Assembly (NCBI RefSeq): GCF_018342475.1
Contig: NZ_JAEMUD010000005.1
Span: 62,001 to 126,000, forward strand
Origin: Parachlamydia sp. AcF125
Lineage (GTDB): Bacteria > Chlamydiota > Chlamydiia > Chlamydiales > Parachlamydiaceae
Direction of reading: 5' to 3'
DNA length: 64,000 bases
The translations under genes were made by a program, and so were the position numbers. Below, one piece after another: positions 19,926-27,844 of the stretch (the first letter of the stretch is position 1; each line of letters opens with the position of its first letter). The notes under the pieces were generated by a model, which was not told where the DNA came from, did no database searches, and worked only from the letters and a program-made list of their open reading frames with translations.

Positions 19926-20143
19926 TTTTCTGCTGAAATAGATTTTGCTTAAATAAGGGCGAATTGTTTCTTTTTTTTGATAAAATTATTTAAAAAGCAA
20001 CCTTAAGTCCAAGTTTAAACAAAAATTAAGTCAAATTCTCGCCAAACCAAAAGCAAATTCAAAAATGCGGACAAGGTGACAGTGAAAATGACTGAAAACA
20101 GATTGAAAATTCTACCAAAGACGTTAAAAAAGGAGTCTTTATA

Positions 20144-21805
20144 ATGAGAAAACAACTAGGAGTGATCACCTCGTTGCTTTTTTTGTGCGCAACAGCTTTT
20201 CTCGGAACTGCTCATGCTAGCAGCAGTTATCCAGTAGATGGGCAACAATCTTACGGTCAAGGCTATGAGCAATCATACGTACCAGCTTACAAGCAGTCTT
20301 CTAGCCCAAGACGTGCTTACCATCAGTCAAGAACAGGACATGCATCCCGATCAGCACGTTCACAGTCTGCTTCGGCATGCAAGCCTGTTTGCACTCCTCC
20401 CCAAGCGGCTCGCTGCGAAGAGAGGACAATCGTAACTTGCCGTCACCCAAACCAAAATAAATTGGTTTGCCTTGATGGAATTACAGTAACAGCACGCAAT
20501 CCAAAGATGTGCATGCTAGGGGAACAATATCCTCTGGAATTTGACGTCCAAGCTTGCGATGATGTGTGTGATGTAGTGGTCACTACCCATCTTCCAGAAG
20601 GTGTTTCTTTTGTACGTAGCATTCCTGAAGCGAAAGTAGACGGAAACAAGCTTGTATGGGAGATCGGCTCAATGGAAAAAGGGCAGACCATTACAGCAAA
20701 AGTATGGGTAAAGTGTGAACGTGAAGGCGAGCTTTGCGCATGTTTTTGTGCCACAGCTACCCCCGTTAGATTCTGCTCTTTGCTCTGTGCTAAACCCGTT
20801 CTGACATGCCACAAGTGTGGTCCAGAAGAAGTTTGCCCAGGTGACCAAGTCAACTATACGATTACTGTGACAAACCGCGGAAGCTGCGCAGCAGAAGAAG
20901 TAGTTGTAACAGATAACGTACCAGATGGACTTGAGCATAGCAGCTGCTTACGTACTCTTGCCTACAAAATCGGGACATTAGAGCCTGGCCAAACGAAAAA
21001 AATTAATCTAAGCTTTACCGCTGTAAAGCGTGGAGAAGTGTGCAATACAGCAGTTGTAACAGCATGCAATGCTGATACAGTTTCTTGCCAATGGTGCACA
21101 CAAGTTTGCAAGGAATGTGTTGAGATTACAAAAGTGGGTCCAAAAGAAGTTTCAATTGGCAAAAACGCTGATTACCAAATCACCGTGACAAACTCTGGTG
21201 ATAAGCCTCTAACTGAAGTGGTAGTTACAGATTGCGCTCCAACTTCAACATCTATTGTTGCAGCAAATGGTGCTACAATTCGGGGCAACCAAGCGGTTTG
21301 GAGATTAAAGGAACTTAAACCAGGTGAGAAGGTAACACTTCCCATTTCTTTAACCACATGCACACCAGGATGCTGGGTAAATCGTGTAACTGTGACAAGC
21401 AGTCAAAAGTGCACAGCGAGTGCAGAAGCCACAACTCGATGGAAAGGGCGCCCAGCTCTTCACATGAGCATCACCGATACTGAAAATCCAATTTGCATTG
21501 GCGAATCAACAACCTACTTCATTTCAGTCACTAACCAAGGTTCTGAAGCAGACAGCAACGTCGCTGTTGTTGTACGCTTCCCTAAAGAAGTGACACCGAC
21601 TGCTGTAGTTGGCGATTCAACAGGCACAGTATCTGGTCAAACAGTTACTTTTGCTCCTGTAGCTAATTTCGCACCTCGACAAACACTAAAATTTAGAATC
21701 GATGCGCGAGCAAAAGAATCTGGAGATGCACGTATCATTGCTGAAGTCTCTTCGGATGCCATTAAGACTCCAATTGTGCAGCAAGAGAGCACCATTGTTA
21801 ACTAA
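20144..21805 (+). CDS. omcB: 60 kDa cysteine-rich outer membrane complex protein OmcB
   Basis: The chlamydial large cysteine-rich protein, which forms the disulfide-linked periplasmic/outer-envelope network of the elementary body. The 553-residue protein has a signal peptide (about residues 1-25, ending AHAS). A Y/Q/S-rich low-complexity segment follows, then a cysteine-rich core and several DUF11-type Ig-like repeats. The repeats are recognisable by NYTITVTNRGSCAAEEVVVTD, DYQITVTNSGDKPLTEVVVTD and TTYFISVTNQGSEA. Cysteines occur as C-x-C and CxxC throughout the first two thirds. AAGGAG lies upstream of ATG 20144. A strong terminator follows. In Chlamydia the locus is switched on late in development; no regulatory site could be assigned here. 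Confidence 0.95.
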   Translation: MRKQLGVITSLLFLCATAFLGTAHASSSYPVDGQQSYGQGYEQSYVPAYKQSSSPRRAYHQSRTGHASRSARSQSASACKPVCTPPQAARCEERTIVTCRHPNQNKLVCLDGITVTARNPKMCMLGEQYPLEFDVQACDDVCDVVVTTHLPEGVSFVRSIPEAKVDGNKLVWEIGSMEKGQTITAKVWVKCEREGELCACFCATATPVRFCSLLCAKPVLTCHKCGPEEVCPGDQVNYTITVTNRGSCAAEEVVVTDNVPDGLEHSSCLRTLAYKIGTLEPGQTKKINLSFTAVKRGEVCNTAVVTACNADTVSCQWCTQVCKECVEITKVGPKEVSIGKNADYQITVTNSGDKPLTEVVVTDCAPTSTSIVAANGATIRGNQAVWRLKELKPGEKVTLPISLTTCTPGCWVNRVTVTSSQKCTASAEATTRWKGRPALHMSITDTENPICIGESTTYFISVTNQGSEADSNVAVVVRFPKEVTPTAVVGDSTGTVSGQTVTFAPVANFAPRQTLKFRIDARAKESGDARIIAEVSSDAIKTPIVQQESTIVN

Positions 21806-21835
21806 TTCTAGTTAATAAGGAGTGTGTGCTAAATA

Positions 21836-21862
21836 GGGCAAGCCGCAAGGCTTGCCCTTTTT
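21836..21862 (+). terminator. Strong terminator after omcB
   Basis: A perfect nine-pair stem GGGCAAGCC / GGCTTGCCC with a GCAA tetraloop, followed by five T residues. A textbook factor-independent terminator. Confidence 0.92.
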
Positions 21863-21891
21863 CGTTTTGAGGGTCTGCGTATTCTTATCTA

Positions 21892-22906
21892 ACCTGAATT
21901 TTGGGTTTATTTCTTTATCAACCAAAGAGATAAATAAATTTTAATGACAAGTGACCTCTAATGGTTTAAAACATTTGCTTGCAAACGAATGTTTACCACG
22001 GGAGGTCAAAAATGGATTTAACTGCGCTGTATTGTCATATAGATGACTTTTGGAAAACCTTTAAACAAGAATGGGACAAGCATCTTATTCATTCAGCAAA
22101 GCCTAAGAGAGGACTTGAGCCAGAATTAACTCTGCCAGAAATGATGACGATCATCATTTTATTTCATCGATCGCACTATAGAACTTTTAAACATTTTTAC
22201 CACTATGTCTGCAATTCTCTTCGCCGAGAGTTTCCCCAGTTAATTAGCTATAGCCGATTTATTTATCTAATGAAAAATGTTTTTGTACCATTATTTGCTT
22301 ACCTTCTACATCTCAGGGGCACAGTCACAGGGATTGCTTTCATTGACTCTACCTCAATAGCAGTTTGCCATAATAAAAGAATTTCAAGAAACAAAGTTTT
22401 TAAAGGGCTGGCTAAGCGAGGCAAAACAACCTCCGGCTGGTTTTACGGCTTCAAACTTCACTTAATGATAAATGATAAAGGCGAAATTCTAGCCTTTCAA
22501 ATTACTCCAGGAAACATTTCAGATGTTTCTATGCTTGAGACCCTCTCCAAAGATATTTGGGGAAAGCTATTTGGGGACAAAGCTTACCTCTCTAAGGAGA
22601 ACGGAGAAAGGCTTTTAAAACGTGGCCTGAAGCTATTTACCAGCCTTAGGCCTAATATGAAACAAAAGTTAATCTCTTTAAAAGACAAAATTTTGCTAAG
22701 AAAGAGATCCTTAATTGAAACGGTAAATGATCAATTAAAAAATATCTCCCAAATCGAGCATACTCGCCACAGAAGTATAGGAAATTTTCTAGTCAATATG
22801 CTTGGTGGAATTGCTGCCTATTGCCATCAACCGAAAAAGCCTTCGTTGAGTTTGAATGATAAGCATAACTCTTTGCTAATTGTCTCTTAAAACCCAAAAC
22901 TCAGGT
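21892..22906 (+). mobile_element. Intact IS982-family insertion sequence
   Basis: A 1015-base element with 17-base terminal inverted repeats. The left end is ACCTGAATTTTGGGTTT (21892-21908) and the complement of the right end (22890-22906) differs at one position (G for the second A of GAA). It is flanked by the six-base direct repeat TATCTA (21886-21891 and 22907-22912), a likely target duplication. It carries one full-length transposase gene whose stop codon touches the right repeat. It inserted just outside the omcB terminator. Confidence 0.9.
22012..22890 (+). CDS. IS982-family transposase
   Basis: A DDE transposase of 292 residues, normal for the family. Recognisable segments are LISYSRFIYLM, the first catalytic aspartate in IAFIDSTSIAVCHNKR, RGKTTSGWFYGFKLHL, the second in LFGDKAYLS, and the third catalytic residue region KRSLIETVNDQLKNISQIEHTRHRS. 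The frame is open from 21979, but GGGAGG at 22000-22005 points to ATG 22012, matching the family's usual start MDLTALY. No frameshift or stop is seen, so it may be active. Confidence 0.93.
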   Translation: MDLTALYCHIDDFWKTFKQEWDKHLIHSAKPKRGLEPELTLPEMMTIIILFHRSHYRTFKHFYHYVCNSLRREFPQLISYSRFIYLMKNVFVPLFAYLLHLRGTVTGIAFIDSTSIAVCHNKRISRNKVFKGLAKRGKTTSGWFYGFKLHLMINDKGEILAFQITPGNISDVSMLETLSKDIWGKLFGDKAYLSKENGERLLKRGLKLFTSLRPNMKQKLISLKDKILLRKRSLIETVNDQLKNISQIEHTRHRSIGNFLVNMLGGIAAYCHQPKKPSLSLNDKHNSLLIVS

Positions 22907-23108
22907 TATCTAGCTTGTTTTCGAGGGGTCGGCAAATTGCGAGGATTTATAGCCAATTACCACTGCAGTGCTTATAAAGAGGATAACATAAACTAGCATT
23001 GAATTGCCGCTGCAGTGCTAAGAATTTTTTTATGGGAGCAAACTTAATAGGGGTGCTATTCCGTGTTCCCATGCAAAAAAGCATTCAAGGAATTTTATTC
23101 CAAATATT

Positions 23109-24272
23109 TCATAACAGATTGTCCTCCCAATTGACCCTAGTGGCAGGTAGCTGCATTATGCCTACAGGAAGGCTGGCGATACGGTTATGGCTTAAGTCCA
23201 GCTTTACTAACTGTTTCAGTTGTCCTATCTCAGTAGGGAGGCTAGTGAGCTGGTTTGGGCTTAAGTTAAGCCATACTAGTTGAGACAGCTGCCCTATCTC
23301 TGCAGGGAGGCTAGTGAGCGGGTTACCGCTTAAGCTAAGATCGTTTAGCTGGTTCAGTTGCCCTATCTCTGCAGGGAGGCTAGTGAGCTGGTTACCGCTT
23401 AAGTTAAGATGGTTTAGCTGCTTCAGTTGTCCTATTTCTATAGGGAGGCTAGTGAGTTGGTTACCGCTTAAGTTAAGATGGTTTAGCTGCTTCAGTTGTC
23501 CTATTTCTATAGGGAGGTTAGTGAGCTTGTTATGGCTTAAGGCAAGATCGTTTAGCTGGTTCAGTTGCCCTATCTCTGCAGGGAGGCTAGTGAGCTGGTT
23601 ACCGCTTAAGTTAAGATGGTTTAGCTGCTTCAGTTGTCCTATTTCTATAGGGAGGTTAGTGAGCTTGTTACCTCTTAAATCAAGCGCTCGTAGATGGGAC
23701 AACAGGCCTATTTCTGGAGGTAAATAGGTTAAGCCTGCCATATATAAATCTAGCTCAGTTAAGTTTTGGTAATTTTCTTTTATCCGTTCCTTAAGAAGCT
23801 CTCCTTTTTTTTCTAAAGATAAAGATTTAACTTCTTCGCTGTTTAAGTATTCATCCCCACCAGGAAGTTTTTTCCACAGCCAAAGGCGATTAATGTTAAG
23901 AAGGTAAGAAGAGTAATTAGCTATCGTTAAATTCTTCTTTTTTTCTATGGCGTGTTGAAATTCCTGAGGAGATAAAGAGCGCGCTAAGCTAAAAACTTGC
24001 TTAAAAATTTGATTCACTTTTTCTGCAGAAGTAAGCTTAGATTCTAGTTGGTAAATTTTATCCAATATAGCCGTTTTTTGGATATCATCCTTCAACTGGG
24101 GCACATGGATGGCGGCTATTTTTTTATAAAGAGCTGGCATAGCAGCATTAGTTAGCAGAGATCGCCAATTTCTGCAGACCCTAAATAAGGATGGAGTTGC
24201 GCAAGCCTCTAAAATAGGACAGAGCAATTCATTGGGCAAGCTTTCTATGGATAAAAAAGAGTTAGAGTTCAT
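23109..24272 (-). CDS. F-box-like domain plus leucine-rich repeat protein, putative host-targeted effector
   Basis: A 387-residue protein with no signal peptide. Residues about 10-44 (SLPNELLCPILEACATPSLF and then VCRNWRSLL) match the F-box fold, with the LP..L..IL start and the VC..W end. A helical linker follows, then nine leucine-rich repeats of exactly 23 residues (171-377) of the type LNHLNLSGNQLTSLPAEIGQ, which is the bacterial/plant intracellular LRR class. In eukaryotes F-box proteins recruit substrates to SCF ubiquitin ligases through Skp1, with the LRR binding the substrate. In an amoeba symbiont this layout suggests a protein injected into the host, which is inference. The start ATG has AGAGG upstream. 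It lies beside an IS and transposase debris. Confidence 0.87.
   Translation of the reverse strand: MNSNSFLSIESLPNELLCPILEACATPSLFRVCRNWRSLLTNAAMPALYKKIAAIHVPQLKDDIQKTAILDKIYQLESKLTSAEKVNQIFKQVFSLARSLSPQEFQHAIEKKKNLTIANYSSYLLNINRLWLWKKLPGGDEYLNSEEVKSLSLEKKGELLKERIKENYQNLTELDLYMAGLTYLPPEIGLLSHLRALDLRGNKLTNLPIEIGQLKQLNHLNLSGNQLTSLPAEIGQLNQLNDLALSHNKLTNLPIEIGQLKQLNHLNLSGNQLTSLPIEIGQLKQLNHLNLSGNQLTSLPAEIGQLNQLNDLSLSGNPLTSLPAEIGQLSQLVWLNLSPNQLTSLPTEIGQLKQLVKLDLSHNRIASLPVGIMQLPATRVNWEDNLL
23142..23762 (-). repeat. Nine tandem 69-base leucine-rich repeat units
   Basis: The LRR-coding part is built of nine consecutive 69-base units. The central units are almost identical at DNA level: the unit with GGGAGGCTAGTGAGCTGG and CCGCTTAAGTTAAGATGG recurs several times. 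Units alternate between GQLKQLNHLNLSGNQ and GQLNQLNDLxLS types. This suggests recent unit duplication or recombination. Confidence 0.9.
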
Positions 24273-24355
24273 TTTTGCCTCTTAAGTTGGGGGTTTTAAT
24301 CGCTATGTTTTTTTTGTCCAGCCTAAAAAAACTGGGGGGTTATATCGAAGTAAAT

Positions 24356-24654
24356 TCAAAAATTGGTCTCAGGAGTTCCAATTGACCTAAATTTATCCCT
24401 GACTCGACTCCTAGTGGATAGAAGATTGAAAAAGCCAAAAATTGCCGACTTAACCTCTTCAAATCCCGAGTAGTATGTATTGTAAATCACTCGCTCCTTC
24501 ATCCACTTCCATAGCCTCTCAATGGGATTGAGATTAGGACTATAAGGAGGTAGAAAGTGAAGTTTTATCTTTGATGTTTTAAGATACTCCTCCACCAATT
24601 GATTTTTATGGTATTTGGCATTATCACAAAATGCGTGCACTATGCTCTTTTGTT
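24356..24654 (-). pseudogene. C-terminal remnant of an IS630-type transposase
   Basis: About 95 residues of a DDE_3 superfamily transposase. The FCDNAKYHK segment holds a catalytic aspartate, and LPPYSPNLNPIERLWKWMK carries the final catalytic glutamate and is diagnostic for the IS630/Tc1 group. The N-terminal two thirds are missing: an in-frame TAA lies a few codons before VHAFCDN, and beyond it the sequence no longer resembles a transposase. No terminal repeats were found. It is a dead fragment. Confidence 0.85.
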
Positions 24655-24689
24655 ATTTCATTGCTCTAATTATAGAAAATTTAAGTATT

Positions 24690-25170
24690 TCTATATCAAC
24701 CCCATGAAAACAAACTTGAGGCATTTGTTTCCAAATTTGGTGGATATTCACGCTTTGTGCAATTGACTTCTGAAGCCTTTTTTCCCATGTTTTGCTTTAT
24801 AAAAGCACATCAGGGTGTATGTGAAGGAATTCTATTCATAGATTCCACAGTCTTAACTGTTTGTCATGTCAAGCGAGCATCTTCACATCGCACCTCCAAA
24901 GAACAAGCTAAGTGGGGTAAAACCATCATAGGATGGTTCTTTGGTTTTAAGCTTCATTTAGTCATTAATCATCATGCCGAAATTGTAGTATTTAAATTGA
25001 CATCAGGCAATATCGATGATCGAAAACTTGTTCCAGATATGGTAAAGGGCTTAAAGGGAAAAGCTTTTACAGATCGAGGGTATATTTCTGAAAAGCTTGT
25101 GAATGCCTTATTGAAAACTGGAATCCAGTTGTTTACAAAAGTAAAAAAGAAGATGAGAAACAAATTAATA
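24690..25170 (+). pseudogene. Internal remnant of a second IS982-family transposase
   Basis: Translation gives KFGGYSRFVQLTSEAFF, ILFIDSTVLTVCHVKR, WGKTIIGWFFGFKLHL and KAFTDRGYISEKL, which align with the intact IS982 transposase at 22012-22890 over its middle. They are too different to be a copy of that element. Both ends are lost: no start or left repeat, and after KKKMRNKL the match stops abruptly at about 25165. The last catalytic segment is absent. The frame itself runs on to 25212 into unrelated sequence. Confidence 0.85.
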
Positions 25171-25171
25171 A

Positions 25172-25465
25172 CAAGCGGAAAATTTAGTTCAAGCTTGCTT
25201 GGAGATAGATAAGAAGTTTGAGGAATATTTTCGCTTTACCTTCCGTTTTCTCGAAAAAACAAGTGAATTTCGCCTGTTAGAAAGAAACGGAGAGATAGCG
25301 GAGCAATTTCTTGATTTTGCAGATCGGTTTTGCCAAAAAGCTCAAAGCCAACTGCCTTTGGTTGGCTATAATAAAGCAAGGGCTTCTTTAGAAATACTAG
25401 GTGAAGAGCTTGCTCAAGAAAGAAAGAGGCTGGAGGAATCCCAGAAAGCAGGGAAGGTTTTCTAG
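25172..25465 (+). pseudogene. Decapitated gene of unknown function
   Basis: An open frame of 97 codons that begins directly at the break-point of the transposase remnant (first codons QAENLVQACLEIDKKF). The product is soluble and helical (FRFTFRFLEKTSEFRLLERN, then EILGEELAQERKRLEE). I do not recognise it. The only possible initiators are a TTG at 25199 with no ribosome site before it, or none. The simplest reading is the 3' part of a gene whose beginning was removed by the insertion. An intact small protein starting at the TTG cannot be excluded. Confidence 0.5.
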
Positions 25466-25484
25466 TAAAGCTTGGGTTCTTTAG

Positions 25485-25513
25485 TTGGTAGAAAAGGAAA
25501 AAAGAGGTATAAT
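25485..25513 (+). promoter_or_regulatory. Promoter of the nusB-murB-PHP-folC run
   Basis: TTGGTA (25485-25490), a 17-base spacer and a perfect TATAAT (25508-25513) fit a housekeeping sigma factor promoter. The nusB start codon lies 33 bases further on, preceded by AGAAAGGA. Confidence 0.75.
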
Positions 25514-25545
25514 TTTTTCCTTAACTAACCAGAAAGGACCCAACT

Positions 25546-26109
25546 ATGGCCATCCCCTTAAAAAAATTTCGAGAAGTCGTTTTTGTGCTTCTTTATAGCC
25601 AAGACTGTGGCCAAGTGAGCGAAAAAGAGCTTATTGAGCTTGTGATGAAAGAGCTGGCGGTTACTAAAAAGACAGCTTATTTAGCTCTTAAAAAAGTAGA
25701 GCTTATCCAAGAAAAAAAAGCTGAGATTGATGATTTAATTGCAAATACGTCGCGTGAATATCGTTTTGAAAGAATTCAAACGGTGGAAAAAAATGTTTTG
25801 CGCCTTGGAATCTACGAGATGCTATTTGATGAATCCATTCCTCCCAAAGTTTCCATAGCGGAAGCTATTCGGCTATCGCGCAAATTTAGTACTCCGGAAT
25901 CAGCCACTTTTGTGAACGCTTTACTTGATCATATTTATCAGACTAAAGAAGGAAATGCCTGCGACAATCAGGCGATTATAAAAAGTGCGGCTGAGCTTGC
26001 TCAAACTGAAGAGGTGGTGCAAAAGTTTTTGCAGGCAGCAGAAAGGGGAGAAGTCCTGCGAGCCCCTTTTGAGGGTGAAACTGAGGATGAAAGCGATAGG
26101 GAGGAGTGA
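25546..26109 (+). CDS. nusB: Transcription antitermination protein NusB
   Basis: All-helical protein that binds boxA RNA together with NusE (S10) and promotes rRNA antitermination. The C-terminal half carries the NusB signature: EKNVLRLGIYEMLF, then PPKVSIAEAIRLSRKFSTPESATFVNALLDHI. With 187 residues it is longer than the usual 140-150. A polar tail after about residue 135 (NACDNQAIIKSAAEL ... ESDREE) has no counterpart that I know. Its TGA overlaps the murB ATG (TGATG). It is the first gene after a good promoter. Confidence 0.92.
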   Translation: MAIPLKKFREVVFVLLYSQDCGQVSEKELIELVMKELAVTKKTAYLALKKVELIQEKKAEIDDLIANTSREYRFERIQTVEKNVLRLGIYEMLFDESIPPKVSIAEAIRLSRKFSTPESATFVNALLDHIYQTKEGNACDNQAIIKSAAELAQTEEVVQKFLQAAERGEVLRAPFEGETEDESDREE

Positions 26110-26990
26110 TGGATTTTCCCTTTGCTTGCCAACAAAACAAGCTTTTGAGTACACTCAGTACTCTTGGAATCGGAGGACCTGCACGCTACTATGTGGAAGT
26201 CGGGGACATCGCTTCCATGCAACAAATTTTAATGTTCTGCTCCGAGCAAGCTCTTCCTTTTTTTATATTAGGCAAAGGTTCAAATTGCCTATTTGACGAT
26301 GCCGGTTTTGATGGGGTAGTCATCCACAATAAGATTGGTTTTTTTGAAAATCCCCAAGCTGGGCTTTTCCGTGTAGGAGCGGGTTACAGTTTTTCTCTTT
26401 TAGGTGTTAAGACAGCTCGAGAAGGATGGTCCGGTTTAGAATTTGCCTCGGGAATCCCTGCAAGTGTGGGAGGAGCCGTCTTTATGAATGCAGGCGCTAA
26501 TGGCTGGGAAACCTGCGACTCCCTACTTGAAGTTGAGTATGTGGATGAAAGAGGACAGCTTTGCGTTTTTTCAAGGGAAAAACTTGAGTTTTCTTATCGC
26601 ACTTCTCCTTTTCAACACATGTCTGGAGCTATTGTCGCAGCTTCATTTTTTTTATCTCCTTTAGATTCTGCTAGACAAAAACAATTTCAAATCTTAGATT
26701 ATCGCAAAAAAACGCAACCATACGGTGAAAAGTCTGCCGGCTGTATTTTTAGAAACCCACCAGGTGGCCATGCCGGCGCTTTGATTGAACAAACGGGTCT
26801 AAAGGGACAAGCGATTGGGGGGGCTAAAGTCTCCTGCATGCACGCAAATTTTATCGTAAATGAGGGTAATGCGCGTGCGCGAGAGGTTTTAGAATTGATT
26901 GCTCATATTAAAGAGGAAGTCTTAAAACAGCAAGGTGTGGAGCTTGAAAGCGAAGTACGCTACATCTCCAGCCTTCCAAAAAGCATATAA
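26109..26990 (+). CDS. murB: UDP-N-acetylenolpyruvoylglucosamine reductase MurB
   Basis: FAD enzyme that makes UDP-N-acetylmuramic acid for peptidoglycan. Motifs are NTLGIGG-like STLGIGGPARYYVEV, ILGKGSNCLFDDAGFDGVVI, SGIPASVGGAVFMNAGANG and the catalytic region KSAGCIFRNPPGGHAGALIEQTGLKG. It has 293 residues and is of the shorter type II-like form without the E. coli insertion. I take ATG 26109, coupled to the nusB stop, rather than the GTG one codon upstream. A murB gene fits with chlamydial peptidoglycan synthesis at division. Confidence 0.94.
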   Translation: MDFPFACQQNKLLSTLSTLGIGGPARYYVEVGDIASMQQILMFCSEQALPFFILGKGSNCLFDDAGFDGVVIHNKIGFFENPQAGLFRVGAGYSFSLLGVKTAREGWSGLEFASGIPASVGGAVFMNAGANGWETCDSLLEVEYVDERGQLCVFSREKLEFSYRTSPFQHMSGAIVAASFFLSPLDSARQKQFQILDYRKKTQPYGEKSAGCIFRNPPGGHAGALIEQTGLKGQAIGGAKVSCMHANFIVNEGNARAREVLELIAHIKEEVLKQQGVELESEVRYISSLPKSI

Positions 26991-27001
26991 AAAGAGAAAA
27001 A

Positions 27002-27844
27002 ATGGATGATTTCCGTGCAGACATGCATTGCCATTCAACGTGCTCGGATGGGACATGCACTCCAGAAGAATTGGTGGATTTGGCTGCTAAAAATGGTTTG
27101 AAAGGTTTATCGATCACGGATCACGATAGCATTAAGGCTTATCAAAGCGCCCTAGAACCTGCAGCAAAACAAGGCATACAATTGCTTTCTGGCGTGGAAT
27201 TTTCTGCTCAGCAAGATTCTGTAAATGTCCATATTCTTGCCTATGCTTTTGCTTTTCATGATTCGCTGATTGCCGAATTTTGCCAAAAACACACGGTTCG
27301 CCGTCTAGAAAGAAATCGAGAAATCTTAGATCTTTTAAGAATGCATCGCATGCCAATGAAAGAGCAAGACGTGTGGGATTTGTCTCCTCAAGGAACTATT
27401 GGTCGTCCCCATATTGCTTTAGCCATGATCAATTATGGGTATGTGAAAAGCTTGCAAGAAGCCTTTAAAAAGTATTTAGGAGATGGAAAGCCATGCTTTG
27501 CTTCTGGTAAACCTTTCTCAGTAGAAGAAACCCTAGACGTTATCCACAAGGCTAAAGGGCTAGCGATTATTGCCCACCCTCATCTAATCGATCATGCTCC
27601 TACGCACAAACGCCTCTTGGAGCTGGATTTTGATGGGATTGAATGTTACTACGGGAAATTCCCAGCACATATGCATGAAAAATGGCTGGAGATTGCTCAC
27701 AATAAAGATTGGTTGATTTCGGGAGGGTCTGATTTTCATGGAAGTATGAAGCCGGGGCTCAATTTGGGCAATTCTTGGGTAAATGAGGAAATTTTTAATC
27801 AGTTTTATAGCCATCTTCAGGCCAATTTAAGGGAGTGTCTATGA
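27002..27844 (+). CDS. PHP-domain phosphoesterase (RNase AM / TrpH family)
   Basis: A 280-residue metal-dependent phosphoesterase. PHP motifs with metal-binding residues are visible: DMHCHSTCSDGT at the start, ITDHDSI, GVEFSA, HPHLIDHA and GSDFHG near the end. The family (YciV/TrpH, RNase AM) removes 5' nucleotides from short RNAs or dephosphorylates 3',5'-bisphosphonucleosides. The exact substrate cannot be read from sequence. It is 11 bases after murB, and its TGA overlaps the folC ATG by the four bases ATGA. Confidence 0.9.
   Translation: MDDFRADMHCHSTCSDGTCTPEELVDLAAKNGLKGLSITDHDSIKAYQSALEPAAKQGIQLLSGVEFSAQQDSVNVHILAYAFAFHDSLIAEFCQKHTVRRLERNREILDLLRMHRMPMKEQDVWDLSPQGTIGRPHIALAMINYGYVKSLQEAFKKYLGDGKPCFASGKPFSVEETLDVIHKAKGLAIIAHPHLIDHAPTHKRLLELDFDGIECYYGKFPAHMHEKWLEIAHNKDWLISGGSDFHGSMKPGLNLGNSWVNEEIFNQFYSHLQANLRECL

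Noticed and set aside
20443-20853. 136-codon minus-strand frame inside omcB
   Set aside because: Shadow of omcB, which has full family similarity and length.
21885-21891. A seven-base rather than six-base target duplication (TTATCTA) for the IS
   Set aside because: It would shorten the inverted repeat by a matching base pair, so the six-base reading was preferred, although the boundary is ambiguous by one base.
23314-23727. 137-codon plus-strand frame rich in W, S, C and P
   Set aside because: It is the antisense shadow of the LRR repeats and repeats with the same 69-base period.
23142-23762. Regular direct repeats that might suggest a CRISPR array
   Set aside because: Units are contiguous with no spacers and translate as leucine-rich repeats. 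No cas genes are present in the window.
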